Below, piece after piece: positions 35,992-45,982 of a DNA stretch of 64,000 nt; positions within the stretch are counted from its first letter, which is position 1, and every line of letters starts with the position of its first letter. The notes under the pieces are model-generated. The model was not told the origin of the DNA and searched no databases. It saw only the letters and a program-made list of their open reading frames with translations. The translations under genes and the position numbers were made by a program. The DNA is from Macrothele yani (taxonomy: Eukaryota > Arthropoda > Arachnida > Araneae > Macrothelidae): NCBI GenBank assembly GCA_039090855.1, contig CM077034.1, positions 229,369,005 through 229,433,004 on the forward strand, given 5' to 3'.

Positions 35992-36172
35992 TGACACAGA
36001 AGATGACTTGTACAACCGGGTTCTGGCGCTTGAAACAATGCAATGCATTGTGAGACTCCTTCTTCTGATACTGATTATCGCCGTTGCCGTATTGGTGTTA
36101 AAGCATATTACAGACTCTTGGCACCGCTGTGATGATAATCACTGGGGTTGGTTAGACAGCATCTTGGATTAA
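35992..36172 (+). CDS. Probable last exon of a host gene: C-terminal membrane segment
   Basis: The exon opens after ttttcag in phase 2 and encodes about 59 residues to TAA at 36170-36172. An acidic start (DTEDDLYNRVLALETMQ) is followed by about 20 hydrophobic residues (IVRLLLLILIIAVAVLVL) and a short tail rich in W, D and H (TDSWHRCDDNHWGW). This is a single transmembrane helix close to the C terminus, as in tail-anchored or type II/III membrane proteins. A polyadenylation signal lies 72 bp downstream. The frame is open upstream to 35918, but that part is polypyrimidine intron. Upstream exons must lie to the left, beyond or among the repeats, and none was identified. I do not recognise the protein family. 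Confidence 0.6.
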
Positions 36173-36243
36173 CTAGTCAGACAGTTTACACAAAAAGACA
36201 ACAGCGTGAGAGAAAAAGAAACTCCATTTTAAATTAAAAGTCA

Positions 36244-36249
36244 AATAAA
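36244..36249 (+). promoter_or_regulatory. Polyadenylation signal AATAAA
   Basis: AATAAA 72 bp after the stop codon of the probable last exon, in AT-rich sequence. The spacing is normal for a short 3' UTR. Confidence 0.55.
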
Positions 36250-36406
36250 AAACATACCCACAGTATGTCTTGCTAATATTTTTCAAAACTTTAAAAATTT
36301 AACTCCGTAATTCAGCCATGTAAATGCTAATATTCATAAACAGAGGGTTTTAAGGTGGTTCCACCTAAAATCTGTGGCTTATGTTTCCAATGGTAAAACA
36401 TCTTTA
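36250..36406. other. 3' flank with MITE-linker fragment
   Basis: 36352-36400 (aaggtggttccacctaaaat, gtttccaatggtaaaac) is the reverse complement of the linker segment found beside the MITE copies. It then meets the ATC-repeat tail of RTE copy 1. Confidence 0.6.
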
Positions 36407-39400
36407 CATCATCATCATCATCATCATCATCATCATTGTCAACCATTATCAATCCACTGCTGGACAAAGGTCTCCCCAAGTTTCCTCCACAACGGTCTGT
36501 CTTGTGCCAGTCTCCTCCATGTCACTCCCGCATATTTACGAATTTCATCCACCCATCTCCCATGTGGTCTTTTTCTGGGCCTTTTCCTGTCCCTTGGAAT
36601 CCAATCTAAAATTTCGGCTGTCCATCTATGGTCTGTCCTTCTGGCAGTATGTCCAGCCCATTGCCATTTTAGGGATTTAACTCTGATCATGATGTCTTCC
36701 ACTCTCGTCATTTTTCGGATCCACGAGTTCCTCTTCTTATCTCTCCTGGTAATACCAAGCATGCACCTCTCCATGCTGCTTTGAGTTGTCTGCAGCCTTT
36801 GTATGTCTCTTTTAGTTAAGGTCCACGTCTCTGCACCATACGTAAGCACTGGAAGGATGCATTGATCAAACACTTTTCTTTTAAGACATAATGGCATACT
36901 GCTCTTGAAAATTATGCTGTTTCTTCCAAAAGCTCTCCAGGCAAGTTTTGAACGCCGATTAATTTCTTCATCAATGTGACCCTCACTTGATATCTGCTGT
37001 CCAAGATAAACATACGTATCTGTTATCTCCAGTTTTTCTCCATCAATCGATAAATCTTCATTTCTTGTAAAAACATTGAACATCACTTTTGTCTTCTGAA
37101 AGTTCATTTTTAATCCCACTTCTTTACTCTTGTTAGCAAGTTCCTGGATCATACTCTGCAGCTCTGATGGGGTAGTTGCAAAAATGACTACGTCATCAGC
37201 AAAACGAAGGTGGGTTAGATAATCTCCATTAATCTTTATCCCTTTGTTTTCCCAGTTCAGTGATTGAAAGACATTTTCCAATGTGGCATTAAAGAGCTTC
37301 GGAGATATGGTGTCACCTTGTCTCACTCCCTTTCCAATTTTTATGTGTGTTGTATTTTCAAACAGCCGAATCTTTGCACTTGCATTTTCATAGATGTTAT
37401 TAATAATATTAATGTATACATCTTCAATACCGCAGGATTTCAGAGCCGTGGTAACTGCTGATGGTTTCACCGAATCAAAGGCTTTTTCATAATCGATAAA
37501 AGCCATGCACAATGGAAGTTCATATTCCCTCGCTCTTTCAATTAGTTCTCTCAGTACGTGGATATGATCTATTGTGCTGTAGCCACTCCTGAATCCAGCT
37601 TGTTCTCTCGGTTGAGCCATGTCCAGTGTTACCTTCAAGCGGTGTGAAAGAACTTTAGTGAAGATTTTATAAACCACTGATAGGAGGCTGATAGGTCTGT
37701 AGTTCCTGAGATCCTCAATGTCACCTTTTTTATGTAGCAGGATCATTGTAGCATTGTTCCAATCCTCAGGAATCTTCCCTTCATTAAGGCATCGAGTGAA
37801 AATTTGGGCGAGTACTGTTTCAATTTCTCCACTTGCTTCTTGTATGATGTCTATAGTAATTCCATCTTCTCCTGGAGCTTTCCCCCGCTTCATGTTCTTG
37901 ATTGCATGAGCAACTTCTGCTGGGAGGACTGGAAGAACTCTGGTACCTTTCATGATGTCTGGAGTACATGTATCATCCCTTTCATATAATTTGGAGTAGA
38001 AATCTTTCACTCTTGTCAAAATTTCGCCTCTATTTCTTGTTATAGAACCATCTTCTTTTCTCAGAGCCATAATCTGTTTTCTTCCCTTACTGAGATATCC
38101 CTTTGCTATCTTAAGGCTTTGGTTGTTTTCAATTGCTTTCCTCACTAGCTCACAGTTGAATTTCCTTACGTCTTCAGTGATACTTTTTCGTGTTGTCTTG
38201 CATAGCTCTATATATTCCACTTTGGAAGTCACATCTTCTTTAGTTGTCCTCATCTCTCTTCTTTTTGCATCAACATTTTGGTTTTTCCTGATAATTTGTT
38301 CACATGCAACTTGTTCTTAGACCCAGCTAATTTTGTTGCTGTTTCCATTAGAGCTTTGGTTACTTTTCTGTTAACTTCAGAAATATCCACTTCTTCCGAT
38401 GTTAGGCCTTCTAAAGCAGAGAATCTGTTCTTCAGTTCCAACTTGAAAGTATTATGGTGTTTTTTAAGGTTGGTTATGTCAATACATTTTGTTTGTCTTA
38501 TGAGCTTGCCACGCTCCAGTTTAGTGTTGAGGTGCATCTTACATCTCACCAATCTATGGTCACTACCTGTGTTGAACTTGTTCAGCACATTGCAGTCTTC
38601 GATGACGAATTTTTTTGTTACACATAATAAAATCAATTTCACTTGTCGTCCCAATTGGATGTCTCCATGTCCATTTCCTGTGTGGCTTTTTCTTGAAAAA
38701 GGAGTTCAAGATGAAAAATCCTTCTGCCTCTGCAAACTCAACGAGAGTATTTCCACGCTGGTTTCTGTTGCCGTGACCGAATTTACCTACTGAAGTTTCA
38801 TTCTGTTGCCGTTGCCCTATTTTTGCATTGAAATCTCCCATAATTATCTTCAAGTGCTGCTTACCTTTATTATTTAGATGACGAATTTCCTCATAAAATT
38901 CTTCAATTTCTTCTTCAGGATGACTTGTGGTGGGTGCATAAGTTTGAATAATCTGAGCCTGGTATCTTCTCGATAGTTGGATAACGAGTCGTGCAGCTCT
39001 GTCAGAGGAACTTTCAACTTTTACCACTTTATCCTTCAGTTTCTTGTTTATTATAAATCCAACACCACTAGTTCTGCCAGTATCTGTCCCACGATAATAG
39101 AAGAGATGTCCACTTTTCAGTTCAATGAGATCTTCTCCTTTTCTCCTTACCTCACTTAGCCCGACGATGTCCCACTTGATCCTTTGTAGTTCCTCTTCCA
39201 ATTCAAGAAGCCTTGAATCAGAAGATAGGGAGCGTCCATTATAAGTAGCCAAGGTCAGCATCAGATGGCAGCCTAGTCCGGTCCTCCGGGGATTCTTAGC
39301 ACCCTCTGCCTTCATGTCGCACTGGCCGCTGCCTTGGCCAGGTACATTCCAGCTGCCGGAGACTGAGGGCCAAGATTTAAGTTGTGGAATCATTTTGGAG

Positions 39401-39599
39401 GGGTTTGGCCATAACTCACCACGCTGGCCAAGCGGGTTGGTGAGTGTGGGATAGCATTTCCTCTGATCCCGATGGTATAGTTATACCGCTATTGGCGGTC
39501 GTCAGAGCCCCTTTAGTGGGAACAGGATGCACCACGAGAAGGCGGGGTTGACATTTGTCAAGGAGAGGCTGTGATGTTACGCATCACCTGACCTTACAT
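36407..39599 (-). mobile_element. RTE-clade LINE copy 1, near full length
   Basis: The 3' end carries a (ATG)n-type tail, seen here as catcatcat from 36407, typical of RTE elements. The 5' end lies near 39599, where the minus strand begins atgtaaggtcaggtgatgcg, exactly as in copy 3. The length of about 3.19 kb matches copy 3. One long coding region fills most of it. No clear target duplication was seen. Confidence 0.92.
36439..39393 (-). pseudogene. RTE endonuclease/reverse transcriptase with two 1-bp indels
   Basis: The protein would nick DNA and copy its own RNA by target-primed reverse transcription. An N-terminal APE-type endonuclease follows MIPQLKSWPS: LATYNGR, LSEVRRKG, YAPTTSHPEEE, IMGDFNAKIG, SEIDFIM, SDHRLV. 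The reverse transcriptase follows: APGEDGIT, LLHKKGDIEDLRNYRPISLL, EQAGFRSGYST, MAFIDYEKAFDSV, GVRQGDTISP and the catalytic FADDVVIF (intact here). The C terminus has WAGHTARRTDHRW and ends WIDNG. The frame breaks twice, both in homopolymers. An extra A stands near 38611 (7 against 6 in copy 3), and one A is missing near 38272 (5 against 6). The two cancel, leaving about 984 codons. They may be real mutations or assembly errors. No stop codons interrupt it otherwise. Confidence 0.92.
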
Positions 39600-39812
39600 A
39601 CTATTCAAAAAATAACTATTATGGGAATTTTACTAGGAATTTTTTTTATTTACATTTCAAATTTTCGGAGAAAACTCTTTTCCTTCTTCAGGTTGTCACT
39701 AATTCCCGTCACTATCGCGGTTACGGTTAACCTGGACGGTTACGGTTATTTTTCATTAAATTCTGCCAGATGTTAGGCCGGGAAAATCCTTTGCAGTCAT
39801 TGATGACGGAAT
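39600..39812. other. Unassigned spacer
   Basis: Short AT-rich stretch upstream of the RTE 5' end, without a feature. Confidence 0.5.
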
Positions 39813-39924
39813 TTTGATTTTTCTCAATTTCTATTCCTTCTTTCAGCTTTCTTTTTTGAAAATTGCTTTGGAAACTGATGACTTTAAGGAATTCCAATCC
39901 ATGCTCTGACTAGTTTCTCTTTAT

Positions 39925-40262
39925 TCTTTACGTATTTTCTTCGCAATTAATGTATTCCCAAGGATGAAAATTTGCACATCGATAAAACGTTTTTCAAGTT
40001 ATAGCATGGGATACTTAATACTTGCTAAAACATAACCATAATTATTTTAAATCAATCAATTTTCATTAAGTAATGTTCCGACCTGTTAATAGATGGCGCG
40101 ACCTGCACATTGATGACGTCAGTAGACAAACAAATGTTGGATCGCCTAATTATGGTTATGTTTTGGCAAGTATTAAGTATCCTGTGCTATAACTGAGAAT
40201 TAGCTTTATCGATGGGCAAATTTTCATTCGTGGGAATACGTTAATTACGAAAAAAATATGTA
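39925..40262. mobile_element. Palindromic MITE, copy 3
   Basis: The longest copy. Its inverted ends extend out to acgtattttcttcgcaatta on the left and taattacgaaaaaaatatgt on the right, enclosing tttgcacatcgataaaac and its counterpart. The centre has gatgacgtcagtagacaaac. Confidence 0.78.
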
Positions 40263-40454
40263 AAGAAGTTTAGAAGTTTCACCATTGGAAACATAAGGCA
40301 GAGATTTTAGTTGGAACCACCTTACCGGTTTATTTGTGGAATCTGGAAACATTTCCGCACCAATCCCTTTGATTTTTCTCAACCTCTATTTCTTCTTTCA
40401 GCTTTCTTTTTTGAAAATTGCTTTTAATGCTGTGATTAGTTTCTCTTTATTCTT

Positions 40455-40757
40455 TACGTATTTTCTTCGCAATTAATGTATTCCCAAGGGTGGAAATTTG
40501 CACATCGATAAAACTAACTTTAAGTTATAACATGGGATACTTAATACTTGCTAAAACATAACCAAAATTATTTTAAATATAAATCATTTTTCATTGAGTA
40601 GTGTTCAGACCTGTTAATAGATGGCGCGATCTGCACATTGATGATGTCAGTAGACAAACAAATGTTGGATTGCTTAATTATGGTAATGTTTTAGCAAGTA
40701 TTAAGTATCCTGTGCTATAACTTAGAATTAGTTTTATCGATGGGCAAATTTTCATTG
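40455..40757. mobile_element. Palindromic MITE, copy 4, interrupted by a SINE
   Basis: Same inverted structure as copy 3 (tttgcacatcgataaaac to gttttatcgatgggcaaatt). Its right end stops at aaattttcattg, where the SINE begins. The missing MITE end (cattcgtgggaatacattaa) is found after the SINE, at about 41227. Confidence 0.78.
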
Positions 40758-41226
40758 GCCGCCCCAGTGGTGCAGTGGTCTAAGCGATGGAATCGGATCA
40801 TTCGTCCGTAAGAAGTCCGGGTTGCCGCCCCGGTGGCGCAGTGGTCTAAGGCGTTGGCCTCTGATCATTCGTCCGAAGGGGTCCGGGTTCGAATCCCGGT
40901 CTGGCATGGATGTTGTGTTTGTCTTACGGCACTGGCTCTCTCCCTTCCCTGGAACCAGTGACCCTAAATTAGGGACGGGCGACTGCTTATAGCCCATTGA
41001 GTTGCTCACGGTGGTCGTTAAACCTCCAATCAAAAAAAAAAAAAAAAAAAAAGAAGTCCGGGTTCGAATCCCGGTGAAGCATGGATGTTGTGTTTTGTCT
41101 TACGACACTGGCTCTTTCCCTTCCCTGGAACCAGTAACCCTAAATTAGGGACGGGCGACTGCTTACAGCCCATTGAGTTGCTCACGGTGGTCGTTAAACA
41201 TCCAATCAAGAAAAGAAAAGAAAAAT
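40758..41226 (+). mobile_element. SINE with a second SINE nested inside its head
   Basis: The outer SINE head (40758-40823) is split by a complete inner SINE (40824-41050, with a long A-run) and resumes at 41051. The 14-bp sequence aagaagtccgggtt is present on both sides of the inner copy (40810-40823 and 41051-41064), a clear target duplication. The outer copy ends in an AAAAG-rich tail at about 41226. Confidence 0.93.
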
Positions 41227-41377
41227 CATTCGTGGGAATACATTAATTGCGAAGAAAATATGTATAGAAGTCTTACTATTGGAAATATAAGGTAGAGATT
41301 ATAGGTGGAACCAGCTTAACGGTTTCTTTGTGGAATCTGGATACATTTTCACACCAATCCCTTTGAAGTCAGAGTAG
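41227..41377. repeat. MITE-end linker with the 95-bp segment
   Basis: cattcgtgggaatacattaa, aaggtagagattataggtgg and gaagtcagagta, as in the long linkers of the SINE array. This is likely the ancestral form from which the array linkers came. Confidence 0.75.
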
Positions 41378-41598
41378 CCTCCCCGGTGGCGCAGTGGTCT
41401 AAGCGATGGCCTCTGATCATTTGTCCGTAAGGGGTCCAGGTTCGAATCCCGGTGAGCCATGGATGTTGTGTTTGTCTTACGGTACTGGCTCTCTTCCTTC
41501 CCTGGAACCAGTGACCCTAAATTAGGGACAGGCGACTGCTTATAGCCCATTGAGTTGCTCACGGTGGTAGTTAATCCTCCAATCAAAAAGAAAAAAAA
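41378..41598 (+). mobile_element. tRNA-derived SINE copy
   Basis: Starts gcctccccggtggcgcagtg, the same altered head as array units that follow the 95-bp segment. It has an intact B box ggttcgaatcccgg and ends in an A-rich tail. Confidence 0.9.
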
Positions 41599-41752
41599 AT
41601 TTCATTCGTGGGAATACATTAATTGCGAAGGAAATATGTATAGAAATCTTACTATTGGAAACATAAGGTAGAGATTATAGGTGGGACCACGTAAACGGTT
41701 TCTTTGTGGAATCTGGATACATTTCCACACCAATACCTTTGAAGTCCGATTT
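41599..41752. repeat. MITE-end linker with the 95-bp segment, second copy
   Basis: Same linker as 41227-41377 with minor differences (gtgggaccacgtaaacggtt). Confidence 0.75.
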
Positions 41753-41905
41753 GCCGCCCCGGTGGCGCAGTGGTCTAAGCGATGGCCTCTGATCATTCGT
41801 CCGTAAGGGCTTCGGGTTCGAATCCCGGTCAGGCATGAATGCTGTGCTTGTCTCACGGCACTGGCTTTCTCCCTTCCCTGGAACTAGTGTCCCTAAATTA
41901 GGGAC
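41753..41905 (+). mobile_element. SINE truncated by the next SINE
   Basis: Full tRNA-like head and core up to ccctaaattagggacg, where the next SINE head (gccgccacggtg) begins without any A-tail. This is a direct SINE-SINE fusion inside the tail core. Confidence 0.88.
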
Positions 41906-42128
41906 GGCCGCCACGGTGCCGCAATGGTCTAACGATGGCCTCTGATCATTAGTCCGAACGGGGTCCAGGTTCAAATCCCGGTGAGGCATGGATGTTGTGT
42001 TTGTCTTACGACACTGGCGCTCTCCCTTCCCTGGAACCAGTGACCCCAAATTAGGGACGGGCGACTGCTTATAGCCCATTGAGTTGCTCACGGTGGTCGT
42101 TAAACCTCCAATCAAAAAAAAAAAAAAA
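41906..42128 (+). mobile_element. tRNA-derived SINE copy, fused to the previous one
   Basis: Complete copy with a degraded A-box region (gccgcaatggtctaacg) and an A-run tail at 42113-42128. Confidence 0.9.
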
Positions 42129-42857
42129 GCTCAAATCTCCTAGTTTCCTATTTCTAAGGGTTGTTTAAGACCTGGCATCAGACACTCCCTTCCTAAAGAC
42201 CTCTACATCTGATCTGTCACTGTACCACGAGGTCCAATAAATCAATAAAAAAAAAACCTCTTTGGTTGGTGTGCAAGCTTCATGGCAAGCCTTGACGTTA
42301 ACATTCCCGAGGTCGGTTACGGCAAAGAATATCTAACGAGAAGAAGTTAAGGCTCAGCGAGACGTAACTAGCACAGCCATATCTTCAGGGAAAACATGCC
42401 ATGCACAGAAGCCAACATACAGGCTGATGCCGGAGCAGACAACGCATGCGTATTTCTGTTGATTTCAATTCTTTGGGTAAAGAACAGTCAGCCGAGCTAC
42501 TCAGACTCATAGCACACGTGATTGTAACCTTCTCGGTAGCATAATCACTTCGCAAATCGGATATGTTAGTTTTGTTACGCCAACCGGGTTAGTTAAGGCT
42601 TTTGTTTGTTCTTCAGTTTTTCAGAAATATTTTCAGTAATGCCAAATACTAGGGAATGTGAATTTTGTACGGATCCTTAGGCCTAACTGTAATAGTTGCT
42701 GAAATTTAATTAAAATAGTAATACTAATGTTATTGCATATTTTTCTCACCCAAATAAGGGATGGGCGGGATATCAGAAAACAACAACAACAAAAGACTTC
42801 TCTAAGCAAATAGTCATCAGATCGAAGGAAACCATAGTGGATCAAAGAAAAGCTTCA
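42129..42857. other. Unassigned, no gene supported
   Basis: About 730 bp with no recognisable element or domain. A minus-strand open frame at 42633-42845 has no similarity I recognise. Confidence 0.5.
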
Positions 42858-42967
42858 CTGACGTAGACAAGCGGCTACATCCAGCAGCTTGGAACATATC
42901 CAAGATTCTCCCGTGCGGGAAGCCACACCTCTCATCAGTGAGCCTTTGCGTCAGCCGTCAATCATTT

Positions 42968-43200
42968 TTTTTTTTTTTTTTTTTTTTTTTTGATTGGAGG
43001 TTTAACGACCACCGTGAGCAACTCAATGGGCTATAAGCAGTCGCCCGTCCCTAATTTAGGGTCACTGGTTCCAGGGAAGGGAGAGAGCCAGTGCCGTAAG
43101 ACAAACACAACATCCATGCCTGACCGGGATTCGAACCCGGACCCCTTACGGACGAATGATCAGAGGCCAGCGCCTTAGACCACTGCGCCACCGGGGCGGC
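42968..43200 (-). mobile_element. tRNA-derived SINE inserted in the left TIR
   Basis: A minus-strand SINE with a T-run of about 24 at its left end and ccaccggggcggc at its right. The duplication gtcaatcattt flanks it exactly (42957-42967 and 43201-43211). The right TIR at about 46310-46322 keeps the empty site. Confidence 0.95.
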
Positions 43201-43276
43201 GTCAATCATTTAGGACTGTCAACATGGTCTGGTAGTTTCTACCGTACAGGTAATGCAGATTTTTGAAGCCGATCTG

Positions 43277-44208
43277 GCCGCCACGGTGGCGCAGTGGTCT
43301 AAGGCGTTGGCCTCTGATCATTCGTCCGTAAGGGGTCCGGGTTCAAATCCCGGTCAGGCATGGATGTTGTGTTTGTCTTACGGCACTGGCTCTCTCCTTT
43401 CCCTGTAACCAGTGAGCCGCCCCGGTGGCGCAGTGGTCTAAGCGATGGCCTCTGATCATTCGTCCGAACGGGGTCCGGGTTCGAATCCCGGTGAGGCATG
43501 GATGTTGTGTTTGTCTTACGGCACTGGCTCTCTCTCCCTTCCCTTGAACCAGTGACCCTAAATTAGGGACGGCCGACTGCTTATAGCCCATTGAGTTGCT
43601 CACGGTGGTCGTTAAACCTCCAATCAAAAAAAAAAAAAAAAACCAGTGACCCTAAATTAGGGACGGGCGAGTGCTTATAGCCCATTTGAGTTGCTCACGG
43701 TGGTCGTTAAACCTCCAATAAAAAAACAAAAAAAAAACAAAAAAAACCAGTGACCCGAAATTAGGGATGGGCGACTGCTTATAGCCCATTTGAGTTGCTC
43801 ACGGTGGTCGTTAAACCTCCAATCAAAAAAAAACCAGTGACCCTAAATTAGGGACGGGCGACTGCTTATAGCCCATTTGAGTTGCTCACGGTGGTCGTTA
43901 AACCTCCAATCAAAAAAAAAAAAACCAGTGACCCTAAATTAGGGACGGGCGACTGCTTATAGCCCATTTGAGTTGCTCACGGTGGTCGTTAAACCTCCAA
44001 TAAAAAAAAACAAAAAAAAACCAGTGACCCTAAATTAGGGACGGGCGACTGCTTATAGCCCATTTGAGTTGCTCACGGTGGTCGTTAAACCTCCAATAAA
44101 AAAAAACAAAAAAAACCAGTGACCCTAAATTAGGGACGGGCGACTGCTTATAGCCCATTTGAGTTGCTCACGGTGGTCGTTAAACCTCCAATCAAAAAAA
44201 AAAAAAAA
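43277..44208 (+). mobile_element. SINE with a nested SINE and six extra tail repeats
   Basis: The first SINE head (43277) runs to aaccagtga, where a second SINE begins (43415). That SINE is followed by six further tandem copies of the last part, each about 90-100 bp (aaccagtgaccctaaattag to taaacctccaat plus A-run), starting near 43643, 43745, 43833, 43924, 44019 and 44116. The whole block is flanked by aagccgatctg (43266-43276 and 44209-44219), and the right TIR has the empty site. It therefore either inserted as one unit or grew in place. Confidence 0.9.
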
Positions 44209-44848
44209 AAGCCGATCTGTTGTGATATCTCTCGGCGTGTTTTGCTACGTACATAGCATTGGTTACCCCCTTGGTCGTTTCTCCCATGCGAAAGCATTGA
44301 AAATTTAAGTAATTTTTAGAAGCTCATATTTCCTGTTAAACTGGTTTGTCAGTGTAAAATTTTTTTCTGGGTTTAACAGCATACTTCAGCTTGTTGATAT
44401 TTTTCAGTTCTTTGGGATTTAATCGTTCATTGTAATTTACTGTGAATGGCTACGTCATATTTTGCTGTGATTTGCGTGCTTTTTAGCTTATGTAGTGTTC
44501 TGAAATTGTAGCAAAATTAACGAAAATACCTCTGACTTTGGCAAAAAAAATTTATCTTTTGTTTCAATACTCTTTTTCCATGTTTCAAATTCCGCCAGCA
44601 ATTCGAATGTTAGTACATGATCTTCTAAATTATATCCATGATTAGAGCATAAATGTTAATTTAAATCTTCAGAATACAATGGAATTGGCAATCTCAGCGG
44701 TCCGCTCTCCTCTAGCGGCAAAAGAAAGAATTACTGTAGTACGGGTAACGTTTTCGGCTCAATGCTTGGCTGTTGGTAGATCGCTCATTACGTTCAGTTG
44801 TCGTAGTTTGGTGTATTTTTGCATTCATTCTGGAATTAGAGTTGTATA

Positions 44849-44931
44849 ATGGAGAATTCCGTGAAGAAGAACAAATCATATTGTTGTGTCCCGCAATGTC
44901 GTTCCCAAGGTTTCAGCTATGTTTTTCACAA
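44849..44931 (+). CDS. THAP-type zinc-finger first exon (partial)
   Basis: ATG 44849 opens MENSVKKNKSYCCVPQCRSQ followed by GFSYVFHK. The spacing C-x4-C with a following aromatic/FHK motif is the start of a THAP DNA-binding domain (compare C-x4-C then FHKFP in the family). The exon would end at 44931 before gttagt, a good splice donor. Without splicing, a stop follows at 44939. The remaining THAP half (the C-x2-H pair, AVPTF box) was not found downstream. It lies between the inverted arms of the long-TIR element and so most likely belongs to that element. The start codon is chosen because THAP domains begin within the first few residues. Confidence 0.6.
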
Positions 44932-44950
44932 GTTAGTATAAACGTTTGTG

Positions 44951-44988
44951 CCAACGAGATAGAATCTAACGAGATTCTATCTCGTTGG
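44951..44988. repeat. Perfect 17-bp hairpin with a 4-nt loop
   Basis: ccaacgagatagaatct, loop aacg, agattctatctcgttgg. The direct repeat tttgtgcc lies on both sides (44945-44952 and 44989-44996). It lies just after the THAP exon's splice donor. Confidence 0.95.
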
Positions 44989-45427
44989 TTTGTGCCTTGC
45001 GTTTGAAATCCTTCCAGTGAAATGCTACTAACCTAGTAACGTCTTTGAATGAATAATAAACAAGGCAGCATGTTTTTATTGCATAGTAGTAATTAAAAAA
45101 TCCGCATTTCTACATAATCTTGAAAACAAATAATTGCTGTTATCTATATAAATTTAAACTTCATTATGGAACAAGATTTGCAATGTTCTGTCGACAGTCA
45201 TCGGTTCAAAAACGCAGAACCCAATGATGATCAACAATTACCAATTCACAAACACTTTTAGGAACAGAATGTTCAAAAATTACAAATGTTATTGTTGACA
45301 GTATTGAAAATGGGTCCTGGGAAACGTCAAGTGAAACGAAATGTCAGCTTTCAATAGTAATCCGGATTAGAACACCACTGTCGGTATTACTATATCACTT
45401 GCCTGAAAATGTAAAAATAAAAATTAC

Positions 45428-45750
45428 CTGTTACAGTAAAGCATTACTGCTACACAGTGCTTACACGTTCCACTTCTGCCCGCTTTACAAGAGCACTCAA
45501 ATGACTTTATAGAAATTTCACTATTACTTGTATCTAAAACACCGTTGATGGAGTGAGGCGACGACGTTATTGCCGTGGACTGAATGCAGTGCGAAACTAT
45601 GAGAATTTCTCTTAAATCTTCCTTCTTAATTCCACAAGAAATTATATGGCCTACATTAACAATCACTTCCCCTTCTTTAATGCATCTTGAATTTTTGGAA
45701 GTGCCCACAAATTTCATTATTTCAAGGATTGAAAGCGACAAACCAGCCAT
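45428..45750 (-). CDS. SWIM zinc-finger coding exon (partial)
   Basis: The minus-strand frame from 45750 (MAGLSLSILEIMKFVGTSKN) runs about 107 residues and contains FECSCKAGRSGTCKHCVAVM near its end. This is a C-x-C-xn-C-x-H-type SWIM zinc finger. SWIM domains occur in MULE transposases and in YqaJ-nuclease-type and other chromatin-linked proteins. The frame ends at aacag before gtaatt, a good splice donor, so this looks like an exon with the next one missing or unrecognised. It converges on the THAP exon, so the two are not one simple transcript. The protein it belongs to is not identified. Confidence 0.6.
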
Positions 45751-45794
45751 TCTAACATTCGACTTTATGGAAACACGTGCGACGTTACCCGTAC

Positions 45795-45974
45795 TAGAGA
45801 AGTTTGTTTACGTTGAGGTTTCCAATATTACAGTTTTCTACTGCACATGGAAATTTCAAAGGTGAATCAAAGGATTTCTGTGATTTGTGAATCACTTTAA
45901 CGTGCTTATTTCGATTTCTAACACTACTGGATTTCTTTTCGCAATAAATACATCGCACAGAAGTGTTTTCCATT
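45795..45974 (-). CDS. Small C2H2 zinc-finger frame, 59 residues
   Basis: From ATG at 45974 the minus strand encodes MENTSVRCIYCEKKSSSVRN and continues RNKHVKVIHK. This is one classical finger, C-x2-C-x12-H-x4-H. FPCAVENCN then looks like the start of a second finger. The frame ends at TAG 45795-45797, but AAC-gtaaac just before offers a splice donor. It starts within a few bases of the inner end of the right inverted arm and precedes the SWIM frame on the same strand. It may be the first exon of the same gene. Confidence 0.5.
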
Positions 45975-45982
45975 TTTAAGAT

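Larger units (their letters stand above)
39813..40757. repeat. Two-copy tandem duplication of about 556 bp containing a MITE
   Basis: gatttttctcaa with ctttcagctttcttttttga recurs at 39813 and about 40369, and each copy goes on into the same MITE. The two copies differ by many substitutions, so the duplication is older than the SINE array. The second copy is cut at its right end by the SINE at 40758. Confidence 0.75.

Noticed and set aside
36374..36784. Plus-strand frame with a run of histidines (also at 46320-46664)
   Set aside because: It is the reverse of the RTE coding strand. The His run is the (ATC)n tail of the LINE.
29653..43500. SINE heads as possible working tRNA genes
   Set aside because: A and B boxes are good, but the anticodon arm does not fold and each head continues into the same SINE core.
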